The notes under the pieces were generated by a model. It was not told the DNA's origin. It was given only the letters and a program-made list of their open reading frames with translations, and did not search any database. Shown here piece after piece: positions 27,516-36,235 of a stretch of 64,000 nt of DNA. Positions within the stretch are counted from its first letter, which is position 1, and the number at the start of each line of letters is the position of its first letter. This DNA comes from Nitrospira sp. SB0662_bin_26 (lineage in GTDB: Bacteria; Nitrospirota; Nitrospiria; Nitrospirales; UBA8639): the NCBI GenBank assembly GCA_009840285.1, contig VXOF01000109.1:1-64000 (forward strand). The letters are read 5' to 3'. The translations under genes and the position numbers were made by a program.

Positions 27516-27789
27516 CAGAAGAACCTCAATTCGTGAACGGTCAATATGGCGTATTGGGGGCGTGACGTGCAACCCTTCACACGCTCAACGTTGAGCGTGA
27601 CCGCTGTTGTTCCGCGACCGGGCCGGTTTCGGGCACATCGTCGCGGAGTGGTTGTTTCCCGCCGCCTGCCTCATCATGGACTTGGTCGATCATCTCCGCT
27701 ACAATTCCCGCTCTCTTTCCAATCCGAGTGCCAAGAACGGCGAATGCATCCCGTGTGGAGCAAGACATCGGACACGAGATTTATCAAGC

Positions 27790-29415
27790 ATGCTTGAAGC
27801 AGCCTTACTGTCCATCGGCCTGGTTATCGTCGTCGCCAAACTCGCCGAGGGCCTACTCCGGCATTTCCGGCTGAACGCCATTGTGGCCTACACGGCCACG
27901 GGAATCCTGCTGGGCCCGGTAGCCGGCATCGTCGAGCCCACCAGCGAAATGCAGATCCTGCTGGGCATCGGCATCTTTCTCTTCTTTTTTCTCATCGGCT
28001 TGGACGAACTCGACATTTCCGGCTTCATCGCCGCCATCCGAGGCAGGTTTTTCGTCACCGCGATCATATCGGTCCTCCTCTCCCTGGTCGTTGCGCTGAC
28101 CGTGACCTCCGATATGATCTACGACTTCGGGCTGGGCCTCACGTTCTCCGGGTCGCTGGCCCTTGCCGGGATCCTTTCTTTGACCAGTCTGGGCGTGGTC
28201 GCCAAGGTCCTGATCGATGAAGGCCACCTCAAGCAACCCATCGGAATCCAAATTTTCACCACCGCGCTCATTGCCGAGTTGCTGACCCTGTTGTTGGTGG
28301 GATTCACCATAGGCGAGCACGTTCACCACTTGAGCTGGGAAAGCCTGCTGATCCTGCCGGTGAAGATTGCCGTCTTTACCGTGGTGACCTGGGTGTTGGC
28401 CAGCCGGGTGCTTCCGCCTCTGATCGTCCTGCTGAAGCGTTTCCTGCACGTGTCGCAACTCTCCTTCGGACTGATTTTGGGCGGGCTGTTTCTGACGGTC
28501 GTCGGCGCCGAGCATATGGGGCTCCACGGCTCCCTGGGGGCGCTGCTGTTCGGGGCCGCCCTCTCGAAACTCCCCTATCACGTGCGCCGGGACATCATCC
28601 CCGGCATGAGAGGCACCGCCGAGGGGCTGTTCGTTCCCCTCTTTTTCGCTTCAGCCGGGTTACATCTCAGTTTGGCCTTCACGGAGTTACCGGTGTGGAC
28701 CATTGCGGCATTGGTGTTCATTCCCTTGGTTGGAAAATTCGCCGCAGCCTACATCGGCGCCTCCGTGGCCCGTTTGAAAATGCCCTTTGCTCTGGCCACC
28801 GGGCTGATGGCCAAAGGCGTTGCGGAAATGGCGCTTCTGCTGGTGCTTCTCGAGGTCGAGATGATCGGACACGACGTCTTTTCGTTGCTCGTGCTCATCA
28901 TGCTTGCTTATATCCTGCTGACGCCGCTGGCCATCCGCGCCGTGGTCAGCCGGGTGAAGCCGTCGCCGGAACAGCTCACGCTGCCCGAATCGCTCCCTCC
29001 GTCGCTGGCCCGCTTTGCACTGGACGACATCACCGTCGGTGACATTCTCGACCGGACCCGCACCTATCCGGATCCGACGATGTCGGTACGGGCTTTTGCC
29101 GACCAGTGGATCGTTCCTCACCAGCATGACTATGCAGTGGTGGATAAGGGCGAGCTTTACGGAATTGTGTCGTTGAGCATGCTGCGATACCTGCCCAAGG
29201 AGTCCTGGTCCAAGACGCCATTGCGCAAACTTGCGCGCCCCAAAACGCTGCACGCGTGGCCCGACGAACCGGTTGAAGACGCGCTGCAGCAAATGACAGA
29301 AAACTCGCTGACGGTGATACCGGTGAGGGACCGGGAGTCCAAGAAGTTCCTGGGCGTGATCAACATCCGGCAGATCCTGGAACTCATTACTCGAGAGGCC
29401 ACCGGCGAATATTAA
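27790..29415 (+). CDS. CPA2 cation:proton antiporter with C-terminal CBS pair
   Basis: A second antiporter of the CPA2 type, 541 residues. It has about 12 membrane helices through residue 390 (AYTATGILLGPVAGI, GFTIGEHVHHL, GLMAKGVAEMALLLVLLEVEM) and ends with two CBS motifs (DRTRTYPDPTMSVRAFADQWIV and LHAWPDEPVEDALQQMTENSLTVIPV) in place of the TrkA domains of the first antiporter. CBS pairs bind adenine nucleotides and probably gate transport by energy state. The start is ATG 27790 (MLEAALLSIGLVIVV), since the ORF-track start at 27607 adds a polar, unlike leader. The substrate ion is unknown. It is unrelated in strand and position to leuCD. Confidence 0.9.
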   Translation: MLEAALLSIGLVIVVAKLAEGLLRHFRLNAIVAYTATGILLGPVAGIVEPTSEMQILLGIGIFLFFFLIGLDELDISGFIAAIRGRFFVTAIISVLLSLVVALTVTSDMIYDFGLGLTFSGSLALAGILSLTSLGVVAKVLIDEGHLKQPIGIQIFTTALIAELLTLLLVGFTIGEHVHHLSWESLLILPVKIAVFTVVTWVLASRVLPPLIVLLKRFLHVSQLSFGLILGGLFLTVVGAEHMGLHGSLGALLFGAALSKLPYHVRRDIIPGMRGTAEGLFVPLFFASAGLHLSLAFTELPVWTIAALVFIPLVGKFAAAYIGASVARLKMPFALATGLMAKGVAEMALLLVLLEVEMIGHDVFSLLVLIMLAYILLTPLAIRAVVSRVKPSPEQLTLPESLPPSLARFALDDITVGDILDRTRTYPDPTMSVRAFADQWIVPHQHDYAVVDKGELYGIVSLSMLRYLPKESWSKTPLRKLARPKTLHAWPDEPVEDALQQMTENSLTVIPVRDRESKKFLGVINIRQILELITREATGEY

Positions 29416-29479
29416 CAACACACCTCACCATTGAAGACCGCTGTGAAATGGCTCGTTGACACACTTGGTCAAGAGATTG

Positions 29480-29508
29480 TTGACAATTCTCTGTAAATCA
29501 GAAATAAT
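29480..29508 (+). promoter_or_regulatory. Strong sigma-70-like promoter for the GG-leader peptide
   Basis: TTGACA at 29480-29485, a 17-base spacer, and AATAAT at 29503-29508. Transcription would begin near 29515, which excludes the upstream starts (29456 and 29508) of the ORF-track entry and favours ATG 29579. Confidence 0.6.
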
Positions 29509-29530
29509 GCAATTTGTAGAATTAAAGGAA

Positions 29531-29555
29531 TTGGAGGGATTTCACCCACCTCCAA
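29531..29555 (+). promoter_or_regulatory. Leader hairpin enclosing a Shine-Dalgarno-like GGAGG
   Basis: TTGGAGG (29531-29537) and CCTCCAA (29549-29555) form a perfect 7-base stem with an 11-base loop in the untranslated leader. The GGAGG is buried in the stem, which could regulate translation or protect the RNA. The start it would serve is not obvious. Confidence 0.4.
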
Positions 29556-29578
29556 ATAGCAGGATAAAATTGTCCGCT

Positions 29579-29731
29579 ATGGATGAAAAAATAAATAAGG
29601 AGGTAGGGCCCGAGAAGGACGTGGAGTCCGAGCCCTTGGATCTAGACGAGTTGGAAAAAATCGCTGGAGGTACGGGTCCGAGTGTGTCGCCTTACTACGC
29701 GCCAGATGGCACGATTTTACCGCAAAATTAA
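29579..29731 (+). CDS. Small peptide with double-glycine leader (putative RiPP or bacteriocin precursor)
   Basis: A 50-residue peptide from ATG 29579. The first 31 residues are acidic and end in LDLDELEKIAGG, which closely fits the double-glycine leader (ELxxxAGG) of bacteriocins and Nif11/NHLP-type modified peptides, where a peptidase domain of an ABC exporter cuts after GG. The predicted core is 19 residues, TGPSVSPYYAPDGTILPQN; it has Ser, Thr and Tyr but no Cys, so it is not an ordinary lanthipeptide substrate. No modifying enzyme or C39-peptidase exporter is within reach. A strong promoter at 29480 supports a small separate transcript. The larger ORF-track form (91 residues) would need a start upstream of the promoter's transcription start. 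Function unproven. Confidence 0.65.
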   Translation: MDEKINKEVGPEKDVESEPLDLDELEKIAGGTGPSVSPYYAPDGTILPQN

Positions 29732-29941
29732 CCGCGTGGGGGGCATACAATAAGTGAACAAGAACAAACAGGGGTTCCTAAAGCGAACAGGATCCTCAGA
29801 ACACTTCTGACGGTTCAGGCTCCGGTTGGTGGAACGATCCGAAGCGCTGAGATGCCCCGCCGGCAAAAGCTGTTGGCGGCGGCGAAGATTTTCCAATAGC
29901 CATTCGCACAACCGTATCCGACAAGTCGCGCGATGTGGTTG

Positions 29942-29961
29942 CCTGCCGGCTCACCGGCAGG
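29942..29961. repeat. Inverted repeat CCTGCCGG-ctca-CCGGCAGG
   Basis: A perfect 8-base stem with a 4-base loop. It could be an RNA hairpin of a transcript from either side; there is no T-run, so it is not a standard terminator. Confidence 0.6.
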
Positions 29962-29984
29962 AGTGATCGACTGTAATGAGTGAC

Positions 29985-30022
29985 CCGCCTCTTCACCCGT
30001 TTCGCCGAGGGTGAAGAGGCGG
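29985..30022. terminator. Perfect 14-bp stem hairpin, possible terminator
   Basis: CCGCCTCTTCACCC (29985-29998), a 10-base loop, then GGGTGAAGAGGCGG (30009-30022). A 14-base perfect stem is far beyond chance, and it lies about 250 bases after the GG-leader peptide gene. The following sequence (tgttcgttta) has few T residues, so termination would be weak or factor-assisted. Confidence 0.5.
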
Positions 30023-30181
30023 TGTTCGTTTAGTTGCGTGACGCAGTCCCGTGTCTTCGGTCAGCATCCATCTTCAAGTCGGGTTCACCAGGCAGTTGTC
30101 TCGCTCTCCTGTTTGAACCCATGGCGTAAAGCCTGCGCTCGGCTCCAAGCCTGCGTCTCCAACATCCTGACTGTCTCAAAA

Positions 30182-30210
30182 TTGTTTTTAATCGGTCATT
30201 TCAATTATAC
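30182..30210 (+). promoter_or_regulatory. Candidate promoter of the oxygenase-MMPL operon
   Basis: TTGTTT at 30182-30187, a 17-base spacer, then TTATAC at 30205-30210, in an AT-rich patch about 125 bases before the oxygenase start. It would drive the four-gene operon 30335-36049. Confidence 0.5.
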
Positions 30211-30334
30211 TTGCGCGCATGCGACATTGGCACCCAAGTCTCTCCTCGACGTTTGTTCCCGATACCTGATCGAGTCGAGACTAGGATCTATTGAGAATCC
30301 ATAGAAGTCAGCTAACTGACGGAAACTCCCCCGG

Positions 30335-31498
30335 ATGCTACAACCCCCATCAGCGTATACCGAAGGTTACGCCAAGGCCCGTCTTTGGGATCAAGCGAGA
30401 GCCGACAACTATATCCGGCACACCACCATCGGCGACCCCGGACTCGATCCGGTCATGGAGGAGCTTTCCTCCTTGCCGCCCGCAGACCTGCACCGGTTCA
30501 TCGAGGCGGGGATAGAGGAGAAGGAAAATGACCTCCGTGGCGCGCCGCAGGTCCTGCGCGATTTCTTCAAAAATTTGGAAGAGCCTCCCTGGCTGGACCG
30601 TCACGCGTTTCGTCCGGGCATTCTGGTCTTTAATGAAAACGTCCAACTCATGCTCGTCGCCTTCGTCACGGGGGTGCTGGTGGAAGGCTTCTCGACGCTG
30701 ATCGCCAAGTCTTTCAACATTACCAAGCGAGTAGCATCGAGCGACAGACGCCTCAAGCAGAATAACCGCCAACTGATGGAAATCTTTTACCCCGGGGGCT
30801 TGCGAAGAGACGGCGACGGCTGGAAGCTCTCCACGCGCGTGCGCTTCGTGCATGCTCGCATCCGGGGCTTGTTGGCGAAATCCGACGATTGGCAGCATGA
30901 CGCGTGGGGCACGCCGCTGAGCGCGGCGCACTTGGGGTTTGCCATATCCGTCTTTTCCAAGCGCCTGTTGGATTATTCGGCGTTGGTGGGCGCGCGTTTC
31001 AGCGATGAAGAAAAAGAAAGCGTGCTGGCCGTGTGGCGCTACACGGGCTATCTCATGGGGATCCCTGAAACCATCCTCTATAGCGACGCTACGGAGGCGG
31101 ACAAGATCTACCGCGTCGGGTATATGTGCGAACCGCCGCCGGATGCCGATTCCATCACCATGGCGAATGCCTTGATCCAGTCCATTCCGGTCGTCGCGGG
31201 GATCGCGGATCCGGTGGAAAAGCAGAATGTGATCACGTTGGCCTACCGCCTGTCACGCGCACTGCTTGGGAACACGCTCGCTGATCAGTTCCAGTATCCA
31301 AAAGGCTGGAACATAGGCACGCTGTTTTTGTTCCGGAACAAACAACGTATGCAACAATGGTTCAAGCGATGGTTCAAGAAAGGCGGAATCCGATCAGATA
31401 ATTTTTCTCAAATGCTCCAGATCTCGGTGTATGACGAGGGGGGCTTGAGTTACAAGATGCCCGACCACGTTTACGCTTCAAGATCGAGCCCCTGGTAA
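30335..31498 (+). CDS. MpaB/DUF2236-type (rubber oxygenase-like) protein
   Basis: A 387-residue helical protein of the oxygenase MpaB/DUF2236 family, related to latex-clearing protein Lcp, which binds heme b and cleaves or oxidises unsaturated lipids or polyisoprenoids. Family hallmarks are VLVEGFSTLIAKSF, the RVRFVHARIRGLL segment with the presumed heme-ligand His, and WGTPLSAAHLGFAISVF. It has no clear signal peptide. The substrate is unknown. The gene heads a tight operon with an MMPL transporter, a LolA-like protein and an outer-membrane barrel, so it may act on a lipid that these proteins move across the envelope; this is inference from order only. Confidence 0.82.
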   Translation: MLQPPSAYTEGYAKARLWDQARADNYIRHTTIGDPGLDPVMEELSSLPPADLHRFIEAGIEEKENDLRGAPQVLRDFFKNLEEPPWLDRHAFRPGILVFNENVQLMLVAFVTGVLVEGFSTLIAKSFNITKRVASSDRRLKQNNRQLMEIFYPGGLRRDGDGWKLSTRVRFVHARIRGLLAKSDDWQHDAWGTPLSAAHLGFAISVFSKRLLDYSALVGARFSDEEKESVLAVWRYTGYLMGIPETILYSDATEADKIYRVGYMCEPPPDADSITMANALIQSIPVVAGIADPVEKQNVITLAYRLSRALLGNTLADQFQYPKGWNIGTLFLFRNKQRMQQWFKRWFKKGGIRSDNFSQMLQISVYDEGGLSYKMPDHVYASRSSPW

Positions 31499-31560
31499 GC
31501 GACGTTCGTGATCAAACGGAAGCTTGGGCCGGGTGCGTTCGTTTCCGCTCCCGCCCGTTG

Positions 31561-33858
31561 ATGGTTTCGGCGATGATTGATTTGGACCGATACATCGATG
31601 CGGTTCTGCGCCGCCGGTGGCTCGTTGTTGTGGTCGCGACGCTGGCCATGCTGGGCATGACGGCGGGTGCCCGTTTCATCGGCGTCACGAACGATTACCG
31701 CAGTCTGTTCAGTGAAGACGATCCGCAACTCGCCGCGTTGGAAGCCCTGGAGGATACCTATTCCGTCTCCCATACGGCACTGATCGCCATCGCGCCTCGC
31801 GAAGGCTCGGTGTTTACCAGGGAGACGCTCGGCGCCGTTGAGGAACTCACTGAAGCCGCGTGGCGCACGCCGTATTCCAACCGGGTCGACTCCCTCACCA
31901 ATTATTCCCACAGCGAGGCGTTCGGCGACGATCTGGTCGTCGCCCCGCTCGTGGTTGGCGCTCAATCGAAGAGCGACGAAGAACTGGCGCGAATCGAAGA
32001 GGTCGCGTTGAGCGCACCCCAGGTAGCCGGGCGGCTGGTCGCCCATGACGGGCGAGTGGCCGGGATGGCGATCAATGTCGTCCTGCCGGAAAATTCTGAC
32101 CCCGCGGTGGTCGAACTCACCGATTATCTCAATACGCTCCTGGACCAGGCCCGCAAAAGCCATCCGGATATCGACTATTACCTGACCGGCGACGCTGTGA
32201 TCCACCGCGTCTTTGCCGACGCGACGAAGGACGATATGGAGAACCTCTCGCCGATCGTGTTTCTTCTCATCGTCGTCATGGCCGCCGCTCTTCTGCGCTC
32301 GGCATACGCCACCCTGGCCGTCGTCGTCACGCTCATGTTTACGATCAACACCACCTTAGGGTTCGCCGGCTGGATCGGCACGGTATTCAGCCCCGTCAAT
32401 GCCGGGGTCCCGATCATCGTCATGACGGTCGCCGTGGCGGATTCCATCCACATCGTCACGGCCGCCCTGGCGGGCATGAGCCGTGGCCTGGGCCGGAATG
32501 AGGCGATTGCGGAATCGTTACGCAGCAATACCTGGCCGGTCTTCCTTACCTCGGTTACGACCGCGATCGCGTTTCTCAGCTTGAATGCTTCGGATTCGCC
32601 CCCTTTTCACGTCCTGGGTAATCTCGTGGCGTTCGGGGTGATATGCGCCTTGGTCTATTCCATGACGCTTCTTCCGGCGCTCCTGTCCATCCTGCCGTTG
32701 CGGGCGCCTCGCGCTCGTGCCGACCGGCCGGGCTTCTTCGATCGATTCGCCACCTTTGTCATTGCGCGGCGCACGTTCCTGCTCTGGTTCGTCGCCCTGT
32801 CGGCCGTTGTTCTGGTCATGGGCATTTTGCGCATTGAGTTGACCGACAACTGGACGGAGTATTTTGACGACCGTTACGCGTTCAGACGCGATACGGACTT
32901 CGTGATCGAAAACCTGACCGGTATGGAATCGTTGGAGTACTCCCTGAACGCCGGGCGCGAAGGCGGCATTACCGACCCCGGGTATCTGCGTGAGGTCGAT
33001 GCCTTTGCCGAATGGTTCCGGGGGCAGCCCGAAGTGACCCACGTTCAGGCCTTCCCGGACATCATGAAACGCCTCAACAAGAACATGCACGGCGATGATC
33101 CGGCCTTCTATCGGCTGCCTGCCGATCCGGAACTGGCCGCGCAATACCTGTTGCTGTACGAGTTTTCACTGCCGTTCGGCAGGGACCTCAACGATCGTAT
33201 CGATATCGCCAAATCCGCCACGCGGATGACCGTTGTGATGCGCAGCTTGTCGGCTCAGCAACAGCGCGACCTCGATGCGCGCGGGTTGGCCTGGCTCCGG
33301 GCCAATGCGCCCGGCCTTGCGACCCCGGCCACGGGCGTCAGTATCGTCTTTTCTCACCTGTCCCAACGAAACATCCACAGCATGCTGCGCTCCACGATTG
33401 TCGCCATGGGCCTCATTTCGTTCATTTTGATCTGGTTTCTGAAAAGCCTGCGTCTTGGTCTGGTCAGTCTGGTGCCCAATTTTATTCCCGCGGCCATGAG
33501 TTTCGGTCTTTGGGGCTATCTGGTCGGCCAAGTCGGTCTTGCCGGGTCCGTGATGACGGCGATCGCGTTCGGCCTCATCGTGGACGACACCACGCATTTT
33601 CTGAGCAAATATCAGAAAGCCCGCCGCGAGGGACTCTTGCCGCCCGAGGCGGTGCGCTCCACTTTTCGCACGGTGGGACAAGCGTTATGGACCACGACGG
33701 TGGTCTTGGCAGCAGGCTTCTTGGTATACTCCGCCTCGGGTTTCGAGGTCAGTTGGGCGCTCGGCCTTATGGTCACGATCACGATCGTTTTCGCGATCGC
33801 CGCTGATTTTCTGCTGCTTCCCCCGTTGCTGATGGCTATCGATAGGAGGAAATCATGA
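31561..33858 (+). CDS. MMPL/RND-superfamily lipid transporter
   Basis: A 765-residue RND-superfamily permease of the MMPL (HpnN-like) type. There are two matching halves, each with a lone N-terminal helix, a periplasmic domain of about 180 residues, and five more helices (for example FLLIVVMAAALLRSAYATLAVVVTLMFTI and later MTAIAFGLIVDDTTHFLSKYQK). The GLIVDD motif in the second half carries the proton-relay Asp pair. MMPL proteins export lipids or glycolipids. The start could be TTG 31558, ATG 31561 or ATG 31573. The stop overlaps the next gene's start (ATGA), so expression of the two is coupled. Confidence 0.88.
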   Translation: MVSAMIDLDRYIDAVLRRRWLVVVVATLAMLGMTAGARFIGVTNDYRSLFSEDDPQLAALEALEDTYSVSHTALIAIAPREGSVFTRETLGAVEELTEAAWRTPYSNRVDSLTNYSHSEAFGDDLVVAPLVVGAQSKSDEELARIEEVALSAPQVAGRLVAHDGRVAGMAINVVLPENSDPAVVELTDYLNTLLDQARKSHPDIDYYLTGDAVIHRVFADATKDDMENLSPIVFLLIVVMAAALLRSAYATLAVVVTLMFTINTTLGFAGWIGTVFSPVNAGVPIIVMTVAVADSIHIVTAALAGMSRGLGRNEAIAESLRSNTWPVFLTSVTTAIAFLSLNASDSPPFHVLGNLVAFGVICALVYSMTLLPALLSILPLRAPRARADRPGFFDRFATFVIARRTFLLWFVALSAVVLVMGILRIELTDNWTEYFDDRYAFRRDTDFVIENLTGMESLEYSLNAGREGGITDPGYLREVDAFAEWFRGQPEVTHVQAFPDIMKRLNKNMHGDDPAFYRLPADPELAAQYLLLYEFSLPFGRDLNDRIDIAKSATRMTVVMRSLSAQQQRDLDARGLAWLRANAPGLATPATGVSIVFSHLSQRNIHSMLRSTIVAMGLISFILIWFLKSLRLGLVSLVPNFIPAAMSFGLWGYLVGQVGLAGSVMTAIAFGLIVDDTTHFLSKYQKARREGLLPPEAVRSTFRTVGQALWTTTVVLAAGFLVYSASGFEVSWALGLMVTITIVFAIAADFLLLPPLLMAIDRRKS

Positions 33859-34676
33859 GAAGGATCCATGCATATCCCGTACGGCTTTTGCTGCTTGCGC
33901 CGTGCCTGATCCTATTGTCCTGGCTGGGGACGCCGCTCCTCGCGCACTCGGCCACCCCCGAGGAAATCGGGCTCAAGATCGCCACTGACACCAGCGCCAG
34001 GGGTGACGGCTTCGGTAATTTCACGGCCACGCAAGCCATGGTGCTGCGCAACAAGCAGGGGCAGGAGAGCCGGCGCCAGCTCCGCGTCAAGGTGTTGGAG
34101 GTGGCCGGCGACGGTGACAAGAGCTTGATGGTGTTCGACGAGCCGCGCGATGTGAAGGGAACCGCGCTGCTCACCCACGGCCATAAGCAGGAGGCGGACG
34201 ACCAATGGCTCTATCTCCCGGCGCTGAAACGGGTCAAGCGGATCAGTTCGTCGAACAAGTCCGGCTCCTTCATGGGCAGCGAATTCTCCTATGAGGACCT
34301 GAGTACCCCGGAAGTGGAAAAATACACCTATCGGTACTTGCGGGACGAGCCGTGCGGGGACTTGACGTGCACGGTCTGCGAACGTTTCCCGGTGGACAAG
34401 AAAGCCTCGGGCTACAGCCGCCAGGTGGTCTGGCAGGACAAAGACGAGCTGCGCACCTGGAAAGTCGAGTACTACGACCGCAAGGACGCGCACCTGAAGA
34501 CGCTCACCATAGGGAAATACCAGCAATACCTGGACCAGTACTGGCGCGCCGGTGAGATGAACATGGTCAATCATCTGACGGGCAAGAGTACCGTGTTGAC
34601 CTGGGCGGACTATCAGTTCCGTACCAAAATCAGAGAGCGAGACTTCAGCAAAACCGGATTGAAACGGGCGCGGTGA
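33855..34676 (+). CDS. Outer membrane lipoprotein-sorting (LolA-like) protein
   Basis: A 273-residue exported protein: an N-terminal signal peptide (VRLLLLAPCLILLSWLGTPLLAHSA) followed by a LolA-like beta-sandwich with DQWLYLPALKRVKRISSSNKSGSFMGSEFSYEDL, the family hallmark (PF17131 type). Such proteins are thought to carry lipids or lipoproteins across the periplasm, and they often accompany MMPL transporters. It starts at ATG 33855 in ATGA overlap with the transporter, with AGGAGG upstream, and ends in TGATG overlap with the barrel gene. It is not the housekeeping LolA. Confidence 0.9.
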   Translation: MRRIHAYPVRLLLLAPCLILLSWLGTPLLAHSATPEEIGLKIATDTSARGDGFGNFTATQAMVLRNKQGQESRRQLRVKVLEVAGDGDKSLMVFDEPRDVKGTALLTHGHKQEADDQWLYLPALKRVKRISSSNKSGSFMGSEFSYEDLSTPEVEKYTYRYLRDEPCGDLTCTVCERFPVDKKASGYSRQVVWQDKDELRTWKVEYYDRKDAHLKTLTIGKYQQYLDQYWRAGEMNMVNHLTGKSTVLTWADYQFRTKIRERDFSKTGLKRAR

Positions 34677-36049
34677 TGCCACGCCGTGCCGCGCGTTACC
34701 CCTTGGCCCTCACGGCGATCTGGCTGGCGGCTTCGATAGTGGCCGTCGACGCCCATGCGGAAATCGAGTTTGCGGCATGGGAGTTGTCCGGGCGCGTGAG
34801 CTTGGAAGGCCGTTATTTTCCGCAAACCGGCATTGACCCCAGGCACCAGAGTTCTCATACGACCGGCTTTGTGGTGGAGCCCAAACTCTACGTTGAAGAG
34901 GCCGAGGGGAGCAGTTTTACCCTGGTGCCGTTCTTTCGCTACGACAGCGCGGATTCGGTCCGCACCCACTGGGATTTGCGTGAAGCGTATGCGCTCCTAT
35001 TCGGCGAGCTCGGGGAAGGCGAATGGGAAGTCCGGCTGGGCGCGGACCGGGTGTTCTGGGGCGTGGCCGAATCGCAACACCTGGTCGATATCGTCAACCA
35101 GATCGACTTCCTCGAACATCCCAACGGCGAGGTGAAGTACGGGCAACCCATGGTTCACGTGACCTGGACCGGCGATTGGGGCGCTTTGGAATTCTTCGGG
35201 CTGCCGTATCACCGCCAGCGCATCTACCCGGGCCAAGGCGGCCGCCTGCGCTTCGCAGGACTCGTGGATAACGAGCGGGTGGAGTACGAGAGTTCGGCCA
35301 GGGAGTGGCATCCGGACTTCGCGGCCCGCTACAGTCAGAGCTTCGGACCACTGGATATCGGCCTGAGTGCGTTCAATGGCACGAGCCGGGAAGCGAGCCT
35401 GGTTTGTATGCCGCCTGCTTGTAAGCCGACCGGGGTCAGCGATGTCTCCAATGTCTGGATTCCGTACTACGCGCAGATCCGCCAGTTTGGACTGGATGCG
35501 CAACTGACGCTTGACGCCTGGCTGTTCAAGCTGGAGGCGATGCATCGCTCGGGCGAACGCAACGCGATCGGCCGGGAACGGGAGTTCGTACAGGCGTACA
35601 GTGCTGTCGCAGCGGGGGAAAGCGGGTTCGACGATCTAATCAGCATCTTTCGGAAAGATGACTATGTGGCCGCGGTGGTGGGGGGCGAATACACGTTCTA
35701 TTCCGTCTTTGGTTCTGCGGCCGATGTCGGCCTGCTGGCCGAATGGAATTACGATGATCGCGGCCGGCGAGCGCTTCCCAGGCGGCAGCCCATGACGCTG
35801 GACAACGATTTCTTCATCGGCGCGCGTTTTGCATTCAACGACGTCCAGAGCACCGAGATCACGGCCGCGTTCTTGACGGACGCCAGCCGTGACACCCGCA
35901 CCTTGGGCGTCGAATTCGACCGGCGGCTCTTCGACCAATGGTCTCTGCACGCGGAGGCGAACATGATTCTCAGCATCGATCCATTGGATGTTCAATACGT
36001 GGGGCGGCGCGACGGCTTCTTCGAGTTCCACCTTGAGTACAATTTCTAG
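34676..36049 (+). CDS. Outer-membrane beta-barrel protein of unknown function
   Basis: A 457-residue exported protein with a signal peptide ending near VAVDAHA, then alternating amphipathic beta strands throughout and a C-terminal Phe (FFEFHLEYNF), the usual signature of outer-membrane barrels. The match to any named porin is too weak to claim. It starts at ATG 34676, overlapping the stop of the LolA-like gene; GTG 34673 is an alternative. As the last gene of the operon it would be the outer-membrane partner of the MMPL transporter and LolA-like carrier, forming a possible envelope-spanning lipid route. Confidence 0.8.
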   Translation: MPRRAARYPLALTAIWLAASIVAVDAHAEIEFAAWELSGRVSLEGRYFPQTGIDPRHQSSHTTGFVVEPKLYVEEAEGSSFTLVPFFRYDSADSVRTHWDLREAYALLFGELGEGEWEVRLGADRVFWGVAESQHLVDIVNQIDFLEHPNGEVKYGQPMVHVTWTGDWGALEFFGLPYHRQRIYPGQGGRLRFAGLVDNERVEYESSAREWHPDFAARYSQSFGPLDIGLSAFNGTSREASLVCMPPACKPTGVSDVSNVWIPYYAQIRQFGLDAQLTLDAWLFKLEAMHRSGERNAIGREREFVQAYSAVAAGESGFDDLISIFRKDDYVAAVVGGEYTFYSVFGSAADVGLLAEWNYDDRGRRALPRRQPMTLDNDFFIGARFAFNDVQSTEITAAFLTDASRDTRTLGVEFDRRLFDQWSLHAEANMILSIDPLDVQYVGRRDGFFEFHLEYNF

Positions 36050-36060
36050 CCCGTGCAGGA

Positions 36061-36128
36061 ACGGGGTGGCCTACCCCGTCACGGCCACGTCATCGTCGTC
36101 ATAACACGGGACGGCCACCAGCCGTCCC
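36061..36128. terminator. Two hairpins after the barrel gene
   Basis: ACGGGGT-ggcct-ACCCCGT at 36061-36079 and GGGACGGC-cacca-GCCGTCCC at 36108-36128 are perfect short inverted repeats between convergent genes. They probably end the operon transcript, and perhaps the opposite one; no clear T-run is visible. Confidence 0.5.
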
Positions 36129-36235
36129 AACTCTCTTGCCGGGTTCTGAAATCAGCACGGCCGGGGATTATGGTCGGTGGCTCTCTGTCGTGGGAAGAGA
36201 AATGCTGCTTGGACGAGACACGGCTTTGCCGTATC

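Larger units (their letters stand above)
29732..30334. other. Hairpin-rich intergenic region
   Basis: About 600 bases with no convincing gene. It holds at least two perfect inverted repeats (listed separately) and a promoter candidate at 30182. Short ORFs on both strands have no good start or recognisable content. The frame after the peptide's TAA stop stays open for about 50 codons (ISEQEQTGVPKANRI...) but has no start codon. Confidence 0.6.

Noticed and set aside
29456-29578. Longer N-terminus of the GG-leader peptide ORF
   Set aside because: It would begin upstream of the expected transcription start and adds a non-leader-like segment.
29747-29896. Open frame after the peptide stop (ISEQEQTGVPKANRI...)
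   Set aside because: Faint resemblance to a membrane-fusion protein start, but there is no start codon and the frame is only about 50 codons.
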